Source of the DNA: Salinispora oceanensis
Lineage (GTDB): Bacteria; Actinomycetota; Actinomycetes; Mycobacteriales; Micromonosporaceae
Assembly (NCBI RefSeq): GCF_000383575.1
Contig: NZ_KB911579.1
Coordinates: forward strand, 4,549,424-4,613,423
Direction of reading: 5' to 3'
DNA: 64,000 nucleotides
Shown: piece after piece, positions 18,743 through 27,782 of the stretch
Numbering within the stretch: the first letter of the stretch is position 1
Layout: each line of letters starts with the position of its first letter
Made by a program: the position numbers and the translations under genes
The notes under the pieces: model-generated
Database searches by the model: none
What the model was told of the DNA's origin: nothing
Seen by the model: only the letters and a program-made list of their open reading frames with translations

Positions 18743-20430
18743 GCGCACCGTCACGGACGGGTCGCCCGACCGCGACGCCGGACACCTCCGGCGCGGCGAC
18801 CAGCTCCACCGGGCCGGCGGCCTCGGCCGGCGGTCGGTCCGCGGATCCGCCGGCCGCACCGGGGTCCGCAAATCCGGCGGTGACGACCGCGGAGCGGATC
18901 GCCGACCTGCGTAGCCGTCGGGAGCAGGCGCGACAGCCCGGGTCGGCCCGGTTGGCCCGCCGACTGGTGGCCCTGGGGCGGATGACCGCCCGGGACCGGA
19001 TCGAGCACCTGCTGGACGAGGGTTCGTTCGTGGAGACCGATCGGCTCGCCCGACACCGGGCGCGGCACTATGGCATCGAGGCGGACCGCCCGTACGGCGA
19101 CGCAGTGGTTACCGGCTACGGCACTGTCGACGGACGGCCCGTCTGCGTGTACGCGCAGGACGGCAGCACGCTCTCCGGCAGTGTCGGGGAGGTCTTCGGC
19201 GAGAAGGTGGGCAAGCTGCTAGAACTGGCGGTGCAGACGGGCTGCCCGGTGGTCGGTATCAACGACTCGAGCGGCGCCCGCCTGCAGGAGGGGGTACTTG
19301 CGCTCGCCGCGTACGGCCGGGTGGCCCGCCGGGTGGTCGGTGCCTCCGGGGTGATCCCGCAGCTTTCACTCATCATGGGCGTCTGCGCCGGCGGCGCGGT
19401 GTACACGGCGGCGGCGACGGATTTCGTGGTGATGGTGGAGCGCACCGCCCACATGTTCGTCACCGGACCGGCGGTGATCCGAGCGGTCACCGGCGAGGAC
19501 ATCGGTTTGGAGGAGCTCGGCGGGGCGCGGGTGCACACCGAGCGCACCGGCAACGCCCACTACCTGGCGACCGACGAGCAGGACGCCATCGACTACGTCC
19601 GCGAGCTGCTCGGCTACCTGCCCTCGAACAATCTCGACGAGCCGCCCGCCCTGCCGGTGGTTTCGGATCCGGAGGTCACCGGGGCAGACCTCGTCCTCGA
19701 CCGGATCATCCCGGACGCACCGGAGCGCGGGTACGACATGCGGGCGGTCATCACCCACCTGGTCGACGACGGCGAGCTGCTGGAGGTGCATGACCGGTTT
19801 GCACGCAACCTGCTGTGTGGGTTCGCGCGGGTCGACGGCCGCACGGTCGGTGTCGTGGCGAACAACCCCCAGTGGCTGGCGGGCGCGCTGGACATCGACG
19901 CCTCCGAGAAGGGTGCGCGTTTCGTCCGTTTCTGCGATGCCTTCAGTGTCCCGCTGCTCACCCTCGTGGACGTGCCCGGCTTCTTGCCCGGAGCCGCGCA
20001 GGAGCACCATGGCATCATCCGACGCGGGGCGAAGCTCGGGTTCTCCTACATCGAGGCCACCGTCCCGAAGGTCACCGTCATCGTCCGCAAGGCGTTCGGC
20101 GGCGGGTACGCGGTCATGGGCGCGAAGGAACTCGGCGCGGACCTCTGCGCGGCCTGGCCGACCGCCCAGATCGGCGTGATGGGGGCGGCCAGCGGGGTGG
20201 GCCTGCTCTGTCCTCGGGAGCTCGCCGAGGCGGACGGGACGGGCCGGCAGGCGTTGTACGAGGAGTACGAACAGCGATTGGTCAGCCCGTACATTGCGGC
20301 CGAGCGGGGCAGCGTGGACGACGTGATCGTGCCGTCGGAGACCCGGGTGTGGGTGCAGCGGGCCTTCCGGACGTTGCGCACGAAGCGGGTGGTGTCCCCG
20401 CCCCGCAAGCACTCCAACATCCCGCTGTGA
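18739..20430 (+). CDS. Acyl-CoA carboxylase beta (carboxyltransferase) subunit
   Basis: 563 aa from GTG 18739. The first 47 residues are a low-complexity Ala/Thr/Pro/Gly stretch; the conserved protein begins near GTG 18880 (TTAERIADLRSRRE), which could be the true start. The body is a typical PccB/AccD carboxyltransferase: GINDSSGARLQEGV oxyanion region, GVCAGGAVYTAA, and the C-terminal VDVPGFLPG, KAFGGGYAVMG and PRKHSNIPL. It carboxylates acetyl- or propionyl-CoA using a biotinyl alpha subunit that is not encoded in the window. In this operon it probably supplies (methyl)malonyl-CoA to the AT. It overlaps the MbtH stop and abuts the convergent LAL gene with no gap. Confidence 0.93.
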   Translation: MSAPSRTGRPTATPDTSGAATSSTGPAASAGGRSADPPAAPGSANPAVTTAERIADLRSRREQARQPGSARLARRLVALGRMTARDRIEHLLDEGSFVETDRLARHRARHYGIEADRPYGDAVVTGYGTVDGRPVCVYAQDGSTLSGSVGEVFGEKVGKLLELAVQTGCPVVGINDSSGARLQEGVLALAAYGRVARRVVGASGVIPQLSLIMGVCAGGAVYTAAATDFVVMVERTAHMFVTGPAVIRAVTGEDIGLEELGGARVHTERTGNAHYLATDEQDAIDYVRELLGYLPSNNLDEPPALPVVSDPEVTGADLVLDRIIPDAPERGYDMRAVITHLVDDGELLEVHDRFARNLLCGFARVDGRTVGVVANNPQWLAGALDIDASEKGARFVRFCDAFSVPLLTLVDVPGFLPGAAQEHHGIIRRGAKLGFSYIEATVPKVTVIVRKAFGGGYAVMGAKELGADLCAAWPTAQIGVMGAASGVGLLCPRELAEADGTGRQALYEEYEQRLVSPYIAAERGSVDDVIVPSETRVWVQRAFRTLRTKRVVSPPRKHSNIPL

Positions 20431-23301
20431 TCAGTCCGCCACGCACAGGGCGACGGCCACCCGTGAGGTCACGTTGAGCTTGGTGAAGATGTGCGCCAGG
20501 TGCATCTCGACGGTCTTCTCGGTCACGAAGAGCCGTTGGGCGATGTGGCGGTTGGTCAGCCCCTCGCTGACCAGCGTGGCGACCTGACGTTCGCGTCTGG
20601 TCAGGGAGGCGACTCCGGCCTGCTGCAGGTGGTGCCGGCGGCGGGGGACGCGGGCGGCGAGTCGTCGGCGTTCCAATCGGGCCTGTTTCAGGTACGTCAC
20701 GGCGCCGCACTCCCGGAATGCCAACTCGGCGGCCTTGAGGTCGGCGGCGGCCCGCTCGAACTGCCCCTCAACGGCGAGCACGGTTCCGCCGACCAGCACG
20801 GCACGGGCGGCGTCGAGCACCAGGCCTGCGTCGTTCAACGTGGCCGCGGCGCGCTCGGACAGGGGGTACGCGTCGGCGTTACCCCGGGCCGCCGCGACCT
20901 GTGCGCGTGCCAACAGTGCCAGCCCGGTACGGCCGGACAGGCCCAGCGGCTCCGCCGTCTCTTCGGCCCGGTCGGCCCACGCCTGCGCGCTCTCGAGCTG
21001 ACCAAGGGCCAGCGCGGCACGAGTCATGATCTCCGCCCACACCGGACGCGAACAGTGTTCGGTGCGGTCCAGCGACAGCCCGCCGGCCCGCTCCACGAGG
21101 GCGGTGGCAGCGGCCGGATCGTTCCCGACGACGTACGCGTCGGCCAGCATCCGGCGGGCGAGCATCGACTTCCATTGGTCGATGCCGGGTAGGTGGGCCT
21201 CGGCGGGACCAACGTGCGCCAGGCCGCCGTCGTCACCGGTCAACGCGCCGATCCACCGCTGCATGGCCAGGGCACAGGCGAGAAGCAGACCACTGCCGGA
21301 ACGCTGGGCCAGGGCGAGCGCCTCTCGGGTAGCGTCGGTGGCCTCTCCCAACCGACCCCGACTCCGCAGGGCGATCACCTTGGCGAGGTAGAGCGGGTGC
21401 AGCACGAGGCTCTGCTCCGCTCGTGTCGCGGAGGCCAGCGTCCGCTCCAGGTGCCGGAGGCCGTTGTCCCAGCGTTCGAGCAGCACTTCACCCCAGACCA
21501 CCGAGATGGCAGCCTGGTGACTCGCCGTGAACTCGCCGTTGAGCATGGCGTCCAGTAGGTTCGCGGCCTCGTCGAGGTGGCGGCCGGCGGCAGGCAGGTC
21601 GCCACGGGCGGCGTCGGCCATCGCCAGCAGACCCAGCGCCGCGGCCTGGTAGGGCCGCACGCGGTGGCGCTGGCTGCGGCGCAGCACCTGGACGGCGTTG
21701 GCCCGGCCCGCGTCGATCTCACCCGCGGCGAGTTCTCCGGAGGCCCGCTCGAACAGCAGGATGGCCCGGGCCATGCCATCCTGCTGGTGGGGGCTGCTCA
21801 GCTCCGCGCGCAGCAGTGCGTCGGCCTCTTCCCGGTGTAACAGCAGGCGCTCGATCAGCACGCAGAACGCCATCGCGCGGGCACGCCGGTCGGCCGGGGT
21901 CGCCGGCAACAGTTCCAGTGCCTCGTGCATGACCTCCCGGCTGGCCTCGAGCTGACCGTTGAGGCCGAGCGCCTCGGCCAGGCTGACCAGTAGGGTCGCT
22001 CGACGTCGGCGGTCGGTGTCGGCGGGTAGGATGCGCAGCGCGGCACGCAGCCAGGCCACCGACGAGGCGAGTGAGACGCGCCGGGCCGTGGCCGCGGCCC
22101 GTTCCAGCACCGCCACCGCGGCCAGGTCACCCCGTGGGGCGGCGTGCTGCAGGTGGTGGGCGAGGGCGGTGGCGCTGGCGCCGCGTCGCCGGAGCACCGC
22201 CATCGTCTGGGCGTGCAGCGCGATCCGCTGCCCCGGGCTGATGTCCTGGTAGAGGGCCTGGCACAGCAGGGGGTGCCGAAAGCCGTAGCGGCGTCCATCC
22301 CGGGTGGGGCGGACGAGATCGAGAGCGGTCAGCTCATCGAGGCGTTCGACGACGTCTTGCTCGTCGTGACCCGTCACCTCGGCCAGTAGGTCGGCGCTGA
22401 ACGGCGCGCCGGCCACCGCCGCCGCGTGGGCGAGCTGGCGTGCCGCTCTCGACGCCTGCTCGACCTCGCCGAGCAGTCGGAGGTTGGTCGAGTTGAGTAG
22501 TTGCGGGCAGCCGGCGACAGTGGTCTGGCCTGGATGGTGTCCGAGCCGGGCCAGGGATTCCAGGTAGAGCGGGATTCCGTGACTGGCGTCGTAGAGCTCG
22601 CGGACGGTGGAGCGGCTGCGATCCCTGCCGATCAGCGCGGCGGCGTCGTCCTCGCTGATCGGACCGAGTCGCAGGTTGCGGATGGTCCTGCTGTCGGCCA
22701 ACAGGGTGTGCAGGCGCAGCGGCGCCTGCCGCTGCCGGTAGGCCAGGACGACCACGAGGGGCAGCCGGGGCGTCTCGCGGACCAGCCCACCGATCAGCCG
22801 GGTGGTGTCATCGTCCGCGTGGTGGATGTCGTCGAGGAGCAGCAGGCTGGTGGGTGTGGCCGGGGCGCCGACCAGCCGCGCGAGTACCGCCTGGCTTGCC
22901 TGGTCGGGGTGGTGCGGCAGTGACCCGATGTCGGTGACCGAGCCGAACGGCGTCGGAAGGCCGGCCGTGCTGGCTTCGGCCGGCTGGTCGATGTCGGCCA
23001 GCGCCTCCAGCAGCGGCGCGTAGGAGGACCGGCGGTACAGCGGGTAGCCGCGTCCGGCGAGGACCCGGAGCCCCTGCTCTGTGCCGACGTGCCGGAACTC
23101 GGCGAGTAGCCGGCTCTTCCCGATGCCCGGGTCGCCGGTGACGACGAGAATCTGGGTTCGCCCCGCGCGGGCGCGGTCGAGGGCAAGCCGGAAGAGGTCG
23201 AGTTCCCCGCACCGGCCGACAAGGGGGCCGGCGGGGCCGAGACTCGTCGCCGCGTGATCGTCGGTGGCCGTGGAGAGTGCCGCGCCGAAACGGTGCACCA
23301 T
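20431..23301 (-). CDS. LAL-type LuxR-family transcriptional regulator
   Basis: 956 aa, the usual size of large ATP-binding regulators of the LuxR family. Near residue 55 a Walker A motif, TGDPGIGKSR, opens an AAA/NACHT-like ATPase. The middle is TPR-like helices, and the C-terminus carries a LuxR helix-turn-helix: LTRRERQVATLVSEGL, NRHIAQRLFVTEKTVEMHL. It is the second regulator of the NRPS-PKS cluster, facing the operon with its stop immediately next to the carboxylase stop. A rare in-frame TTA leucine codon is at 21838-21840, so translation may depend on a bldA-type tRNA. ATG 23301 is the most upstream start that fits; 227 bp separates it from the next gene. Confidence 0.92.
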   Translation of the reverse strand: MVHRFGAALSTATDDHAATSLGPAGPLVGRCGELDLFRLALDRARAGRTQILVVTGDPGIGKSRLLAEFRHVGTEQGLRVLAGRGYPLYRRSSYAPLLEALADIDQPAEASTAGLPTPFGSVTDIGSLPHHPDQASQAVLARLVGAPATPTSLLLLDDIHHADDDTTRLIGGLVRETPRLPLVVVLAYRQRQAPLRLHTLLADSRTIRNLRLGPISEDDAAALIGRDRSRSTVRELYDASHGIPLYLESLARLGHHPGQTTVAGCPQLLNSTNLRLLGEVEQASRAARQLAHAAAVAGAPFSADLLAEVTGHDEQDVVERLDELTALDLVRPTRDGRRYGFRHPLLCQALYQDISPGQRIALHAQTMAVLRRRGASATALAHHLQHAAPRGDLAAVAVLERAAATARRVSLASSVAWLRAALRILPADTDRRRRATLLVSLAEALGLNGQLEASREVMHEALELLPATPADRRARAMAFCVLIERLLLHREEADALLRAELSSPHQQDGMARAILLFERASGELAAGEIDAGRANAVQVLRRSQRHRVRPYQAAALGLLAMADAARGDLPAAGRHLDEAANLLDAMLNGEFTASHQAAISVVWGEVLLERWDNGLRHLERTLASATRAEQSLVLHPLYLAKVIALRSRGRLGEATDATREALALAQRSGSGLLLACALAMQRWIGALTGDDGGLAHVGPAEAHLPGIDQWKSMLARRMLADAYVVGNDPAAATALVERAGGLSLDRTEHCSRPVWAEIMTRAALALGQLESAQAWADRAEETAEPLGLSGRTGLALLARAQVAAARGNADAYPLSERAAATLNDAGLVLDAARAVLVGGTVLAVEGQFERAAADLKAAELAFRECGAVTYLKQARLERRRLAARVPRRRHHLQQAGVASLTRRERQVATLVSEGLTNRHIAQRLFVTEKTVEMHLAHIFTKLNVTSRVAVALCVAD

Positions 23302-23528
23302 CGCCCCCTATCGCCGTTGAGCCGACATCCGTCGGGGTGACTCCGTCCGGCTGTTCTGCCGCACAGGGCATATCGACGATTGTCGTGGCAATCGGCGCTG
23401 TGGCCGGTCGGCTGGGCGCCTTGAACAGTATGCTACTGTAGCGCGTTAAACTCCACGGTGGATTATTGTGCCGACGGGTGTGCGTGCTGTGTGGTGGGTT
23501 CTCTCCACCCCCGTCTGGGCCGTGGCGG

Positions 23529-23720
23529 CTAGTAGGAGAGGCCGGGCGGTGGCGGGCTGATTCGGCGACGGCGTAGCACGACCTGCCGGGTCCCATCCCG
23601 GAATAGCCGGACCCGGGCCAGCTCCCAGCCGGAGAACTCCGCTTGGATGGCGAGCTGCGCCGCCGCGGTCAGCCGGTCAACGTTCGGGGGCAATCGTAGC
23701 GGCGCGTATTCGTAGTCCAT
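23529..23720 (-). CDS. Small conserved actinobacterial protein, DUF5703 family
   Basis: 63 aa, starting MDYEYAPLRLPP and containing QAEFSGWELARVRLFRDG and a basic VLRRRR patch. This matches the short DUF5703-type proteins next to oxidoreductase genes in Micromonosporaceae, as I remember them; function is unknown. ATG 23720 fits the family length; the longer in-frame extension has no support. It marks the start of the conserved core segment. Confidence 0.75.
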   Translation of the reverse strand: MDYEYAPLRLPPNVDRLTAAAQLAIQAEFSGWELARVRLFRDGTRQVVLRRRRISPPPPGLSY

Positions 23721-23807
23721 GGCCCCATGCTGCCCATCCGCCCAGCCCGGCGCCACCCCGCCCGGCCCGGTTACCCCAGGCCAGGCGGGGTGCCTGCGGG
23801 CCCGGAG

Positions 23808-24779
23808 TCAGCCGTCGCGCTCCGGGTAGCCGACCGGGACGGCGGAGACGTCGTCGAGGGCAGTTTTGATCTCTTCCGGCAGGGTCATCTGTTCGACCTG
23901 GAGTGCGCCAAGTAACTGCCCCACCGTGCGCGCGCCGAGGATCGGCGCGACGACCCCGGGCCGGTCGCGGATCCAGGCCAGCGCGACCTCCAGCGGGGAG
24001 ACGCCGAGACCGCCGGCGGCGGTGGCAACCGCCTCCACGATGCTGGAGCAGCGCGGTTCCAGGTAGGTCGCGACGAACCGCTCGAAGTGCGGTGAGGCTG
24101 CCCGAGAATCCGCTGGTCGGCCGTTTCGGTACTTGCCGGTCAAGACTCCCCGCCCCAGCGGCGACCAGGGCAACACCCCCAGCCCGAGGGCCGCGCAGGC
24201 CGGTAGCACCTCCCGCTCGATGCCGCGTTCCAGTAGCGAGTACTCCACCTGGGCGGCGACCACCGGGGAGCGGCCGGGCCAGGCCGCCTGCCAGGCCGCC
24301 GCCCGCGCCGTTTGCCAGCCGGAGAAGTTGGCGACGCCCACGTACCGGACCCGCCCGCTGGCGACCGCGTGGTCCAGCGCCGCGAGGGTCTCCTCCAGCG
24401 GAGTGTCCGGGTCATACCCGTGCACCTGGAACAGGTCGACATGATCGGTGCCGAGCCGCCGCAGTGACGCGTCCAGGGTCCGGAGTAGGTGCCCACGGGA
24501 GCCGTCGCGGCGTCGGCCGTTGCCCGGGCGTAGCCCCGCCTTGGTCGCGATCAGCAGCTCCTCGCGGGGGACCAGGGTGCCCAGCAGTGAGCCGATGACC
24601 GACTCGGCGTCACCGTCACCGTAGACATCGGCGGTGTCGACCAGGTTGCCGCCGGCGTCGAGATATCCTTTCAGCTGGGCCGCCGCGTCGTCGGCGTCGG
24701 TGTCTCGGCCCCAGGTCATGGTGCCGAGCGCGAGCCGCGAAACCGCCAGCCCGCTTCGGCCGAGCGGTCGCTGTTGCAT
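23808..24779 (-). CDS. Aldo/keto reductase
   Basis: 323 aa, full-length (beta/alpha)8 aldo/keto reductase. The catalytic tetrad is visible: Asp and Tyr in DTADVYG, Lys in LIATKAG and His in FQVHGYD; the NADPH-binding end includes GARTVGQL. These enzymes reduce aldehydes and ketones with NADPH in the cytoplasm. It is co-directional with DUF5703, 87 bp upstream of it, and divergent from the F420-type oxidoreductase. It appears to be part of the core genome rather than the NRPS-PKS cluster. Confidence 0.92.
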   Translation of the reverse strand: MQQRPLGRSGLAVSRLALGTMTWGRDTDADDAAAQLKGYLDAGGNLVDTADVYGDGDAESVIGSLLGTLVPREELLIATKAGLRPGNGRRRDGSRGHLLRTLDASLRRLGTDHVDLFQVHGYDPDTPLEETLAALDHAVASGRVRYVGVANFSGWQTARAAAWQAAWPGRSPVVAAQVEYSLLERGIEREVLPACAALGLGVLPWSPLGRGVLTGKYRNGRPADSRAASPHFERFVATYLEPRCSSIVEAVATAAGGLGVSPLEVALAWIRDRPGVVAPILGARTVGQLLGALQVEQMTLPEEIKTALDDVSAVPVGYPERDG

Positions 24780-24964
24780 GGCTGAATCTTATTTCCATCA
24801 GGGGTCACACCGATATCCGCGCTACCGCCCAGTCTGCCGCCCCGTTCGTCGCTGCGCTCCTCGAGGTACGTCGCGGCCCACGCTGTTTACCTGAGCCGGT
24901 GATCGAGGGGGGCCATGGTATTGCGTAACCTGATGCGACCTGTGGTGTGAATGGGGGAGGACTA

Positions 24965-26017
24965 GTGCGACTCGGGCTCAGCCTCGGTTACCAGACGGCG
25001 TGGAGTACCCCCGCTGACCATCTGGCTCTGGCCCAGGAGGCGGACCGGCTCGGCTACACGGTGGTGTGGGCGGCGGAGGCGTATGGCTCCGACTCGCCGA
25101 GCATGCTCGCCTGGATGGCCGGCCAGACTAAACGGATCGAGCTGGGTAGCGCGGTGATGCAGATTCCCGGCCGTACGCCGGCGATGACCGCGATGACCGC
25201 CGCGACCATCGACGCCCTCTCGGGTGGCCGATTCCGGCTCGGCCTGGGAGTTTCTGGTCCGCAGGTCTCCGAGGGCTGGCATGGCGTACGGTTCGGCCGG
25301 CCGCTCGCCCGGACCCGTGAGTTCGTCGACATCGTTCGGCTGGCGGTGGCCCGCAAGGAGGTCGCCTACAACGGCGACTTCTACACCCTGCCGCTGCCCG
25401 ACGGCCCGGGCAAGGCGCTGCGCCTGGGCTTCCACCCGCCCCGGGAGTACATTCCGACCTACCTGGCTGCCGTCGGTCCGAAGAACCTGGAACTCGCGGG
25501 AGAGATCGCCGACGGCTGGCTCGCCGTCTTCTACGCGCCAGAGTTCGCCGCCGAGCAGCTCGCTGCGATCCGCGTCGGTCGAGCCCGCGCCGGTAAGGAG
25601 CTGTCCGGGTTCGATGTGGTTCCCTCGGTGCCGGTGGTGATCGGTGACGATGTCGCCAGCTGCGCCGAACTGGTCCGCTGGTACGCCGCGCTCTACCTCG
25701 GTGGCATGGGCAGCCGGCAGCAGAACTTCTACAACCAGCTCGCCACCCGGATGGGATACGGCGACGCGGCGCGCGAGGTGCAGGATCTGTACCTGGCCAG
25801 GCGGCACCGCGACGCGGCCGCCGCGGTGCCGCTGGAGTTGATCGACCGCACCTCGCTGCTCGGTCCGAAGGAGCGCATCGCCGAGCGGATGCGGGAGTTC
25901 GCCGCGGCCGGCGTCACCACCCTGTCGGTGACCCTCTTCGTGGCTGACCGGGACAGTGGCGTACAGACCCTACGGACCGTCGCCGAGGCGCTGGATCTCG
26001 CGGGAGTCGGGGAGTGA
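24965..26017 (+). CDS. LLM-class F420-dependent oxidoreductase
   Basis: 350 aa, luciferase-like TIM barrel: LGLSLGYQTAW at the N-terminus, then VVWAAEAYGSDS, LGSAVMQIPGRTP, GRFRLGLGVSGPQV, and a C-terminal GVTTLSVTLF. This pattern is typical of actinobacterial F420-dependent enzymes (TIGR03559-like). The substrate is unknown. GTG 24965 is chosen because GGGGGAGG precedes it by several bases; the track-level extension to 24947 covers that site. Its stop overlaps the uppP start (GTGA). It is unrelated to the monooxygenase inserted in the NRPS beyond sharing the fold. Confidence 0.9.
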   Translation: MRLGLSLGYQTAWSTPADHLALAQEADRLGYTVVWAAEAYGSDSPSMLAWMAGQTKRIELGSAVMQIPGRTPAMTAMTAATIDALSGGRFRLGLGVSGPQVSEGWHGVRFGRPLARTREFVDIVRLAVARKEVAYNGDFYTLPLPDGPGKALRLGFHPPREYIPTYLAAVGPKNLELAGEIADGWLAVFYAPEFAAEQLAAIRVGRARAGKELSGFDVVPSVPVVIGDDVASCAELVRWYAALYLGGMGSRQQNFYNQLATRMGYGDAAREVQDLYLARRHRDAAAAVPLELIDRTSLLGPKERIAERMREFAAAGVTTLSVTLFVADRDSGVQTLRTVAEALDLAGVGE

Positions 26018-26850
26018 CCTGGGTCGAGGCCATTGTCCTGGGCATCGTGCAGGGCCTGACCGAATTCCTGCCGATCAGCTCGTCGGGCCATCTGCGGATC
26101 ACCTCAGCGATCTTCTTCGAGCGGGACGCCGGGGCGTCGTTCACCGCCGTCACCCAGCTCGGCACCGAGGCGGCGGTGCTTCTCTACTTCGCCAAGGACA
26201 TCTGGCGAATCACCCGTACCTGGGTCGTCGGAATCTGGGACCGGTCGGTGCGCAGCAGCCTTGACTACCGGATGGGCTGGTACGTCATCGTCGGCTCGAT
26301 TCCCATCGGCGTCTTCGGCCTCTTGTTCAAGGACCAGATCCGGGAGACCGCGCGAAACCTGTGGTTGGTTGCCAGCACCCTGATCCTGTTCGCCTTCGTG
26401 CTGGCATTCGCCGAGTACTGGGGCCGGCAGACGCGTACGCTGGAGAACTTCCGGATGCGCGACGGTGTGGTGATGGGTTTCGCGCAGGCGATGGCGCTGA
26501 TTCCCGGCGTGTCCCGGTCGGGGGGGACGCTCACCGCCGGCCTGTTGCTCAACCTGACCCGGGAGACCGCGGCCCGATACTCGTTCCTGCTGGCCATTCC
26601 CGCGGTGGTGATGTCGGGCGTGCTCAGTCTGGAGGATGTCTTCGCGCCGGCCGCCCCGGGCACCTCGGTGCCGAGCGGGGCACAGATGATCGTGGCAACG
26701 GCGGTCGCCTTCGCCGTGGGTTACGCGGCCATCGCCTGGCTGTTGCGCTACGTGGCGCACCACACCCTGTACATCTTTGTCCTGTACCGGGTGGCGTTGG
26801 GAACGCTGGTGCTCGCCCTGTTGCTGACCGGCACGATCAGCGCCACCTGA
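26014..26850 (+). CDS. uppP: Undecaprenyl-diphosphatase UppP (BacA)
   Basis: 278 aa integral membrane protein with eight or so hydrophobic segments. It has both active-site motifs: EFLPISSSGH near residue 17 and ALIPGVSRSGGT near residue 165. UppP dephosphorylates undecaprenyl pyrophosphate to recycle the lipid carrier of peptidoglycan synthesis and gives bacitracin tolerance. GTG 26014 overlaps the upstream stop. The surrounding gene order is conserved in actinomycetes. Confidence 0.96.
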   Translation: MTWVEAIVLGIVQGLTEFLPISSSGHLRITSAIFFERDAGASFTAVTQLGTEAAVLLYFAKDIWRITRTWVVGIWDRSVRSSLDYRMGWYVIVGSIPIGVFGLLFKDQIRETARNLWLVASTLILFAFVLAFAEYWGRQTRTLENFRMRDGVVMGFAQAMALIPGVSRSGGTLTAGLLLNLTRETAARYSFLLAIPAVVMSGVLSLEDVFAPAAPGTSVPSGAQMIVATAVAFAVGYAAIAWLLRYVAHHTLYIFVLYRVALGTLVLALLLTGTISAT

Positions 26851-26934
26851 CCCTCGCGCCGACGCGCCCGGGTGCGGCGCCGCCCCGGAGCGCGTCGGTG
26901 GGCCAGGGGCGGGGCAGGCCCTAGGGTGGTCACC

Positions 26935-27633
26935 GTGGCGACCCTACTGCTCCTACGACACGGCCGGACGACCGCGAACGCGGCCGGCGGGCTGGCCGGT
27001 CGGCAGCCGGTTGAGCTGGACGAGACCGGCCGTACCCAGGCCGCCGCGGTCGGCGAGCGGCTCCGCCTGCTCTCCTGCGCGACTGTGGTGACCAGCCCGT
27101 TGGTCCGCTGTCGGCAGACCCTGGACCGGGCGTTGCCCGAGGCCGTGCCGGTGGTGGAGGAGAGGCTGACCGAGTGCGGTTACGGCAGCTGGGAGGGGCA
27201 GCCGCTGAAACAGCTCGCTAAGGACCCGCTCTGGCCCGTTGTGCAGCAGCATCCCAGCGCGGCGGTTTTCCCGGATGGGGAGGCGATGGCGAGCATGGCG
27301 GCCCGGGCGGTGGCCGCGGTGCGTTCCTGGGACGCTCGGGTGAGTGCGGAGCACGGGCCGGACGCGGTCTGGTTGGCCTGTACCCATGGCGACGTGATCA
27401 AGGCGATCGTGGCGGACGCACTCGGCCTGCACCTGGACCTCTTCCAGCGTCTGGTCGTGGATCCGGCCTCGGTCACCGCGATCCGCTACACCCCGCTGCG
27501 TCCGTTCCTGGTGCGGCTCAACGACACCGGTGGCGATCTGACGGCGCTGGTTCCACCTCCGCCGAAGCGAGGTGGGGGGAGCGCCGCCGACTCGGACGCT
27601 GCGATCGGTGGCGGCGCTGGGGCAGGGGCCTGA
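26935..27633 (+). CDS. Histidine phosphatase, MSMEG_4193-type phosphomutase family
   Basis: 232 aa. RHG motif LLLLRHGRTT at the N-terminus carries the phosphorylated histidine; the second catalytic His is in LACTHGDVIKAI; VVTSPLVRCRQT supplies the phosphate-binding arginines. The C-terminal tail is Gly/Pro/Ala-rich and probably disordered. GTG 26935 fits the family start. The order phosphatase, DUF3090, SCO1664-like is conserved in actinobacteria; function of the trio is unknown. Confidence 0.9.
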   Translation: MATLLLLRHGRTTANAAGGLAGRQPVELDETGRTQAAAVGERLRLLSCATVVTSPLVRCRQTLDRALPEAVPVVEERLTECGYGSWEGQPLKQLAKDPLWPVVQQHPSAAVFPDGEAMASMAARAVAAVRSWDARVSAEHGPDAVWLACTHGDVIKAIVADALGLHLDLFQRLVVDPASVTAIRYTPLRPFLVRLNDTGGDLTALVPPPPKRGGGSAADSDAAIGGGAGAGA

Positions 27634-27782
27634 CGGTCGCGGAATCGCGTCGGCGCTGGCGAGGGGCGACGCGGCCCGGGTGGCCACGGCGGGGCCGAGG
27701 GTCGCCGCCGCGCGGATGCTCCGCGCGGCGATTCCGGTCGGTGGGGTGCGCGCCGTGCGGGTGCGCCGGATAGGGTCAAGGT

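Noticed and set aside
24965..26017. F420-type LLM gene as part of the NRPS-PKS cluster
   Set aside because: It shares the fold with the inserted oxygenase but sits in conserved core gene order, coupled to uppP.
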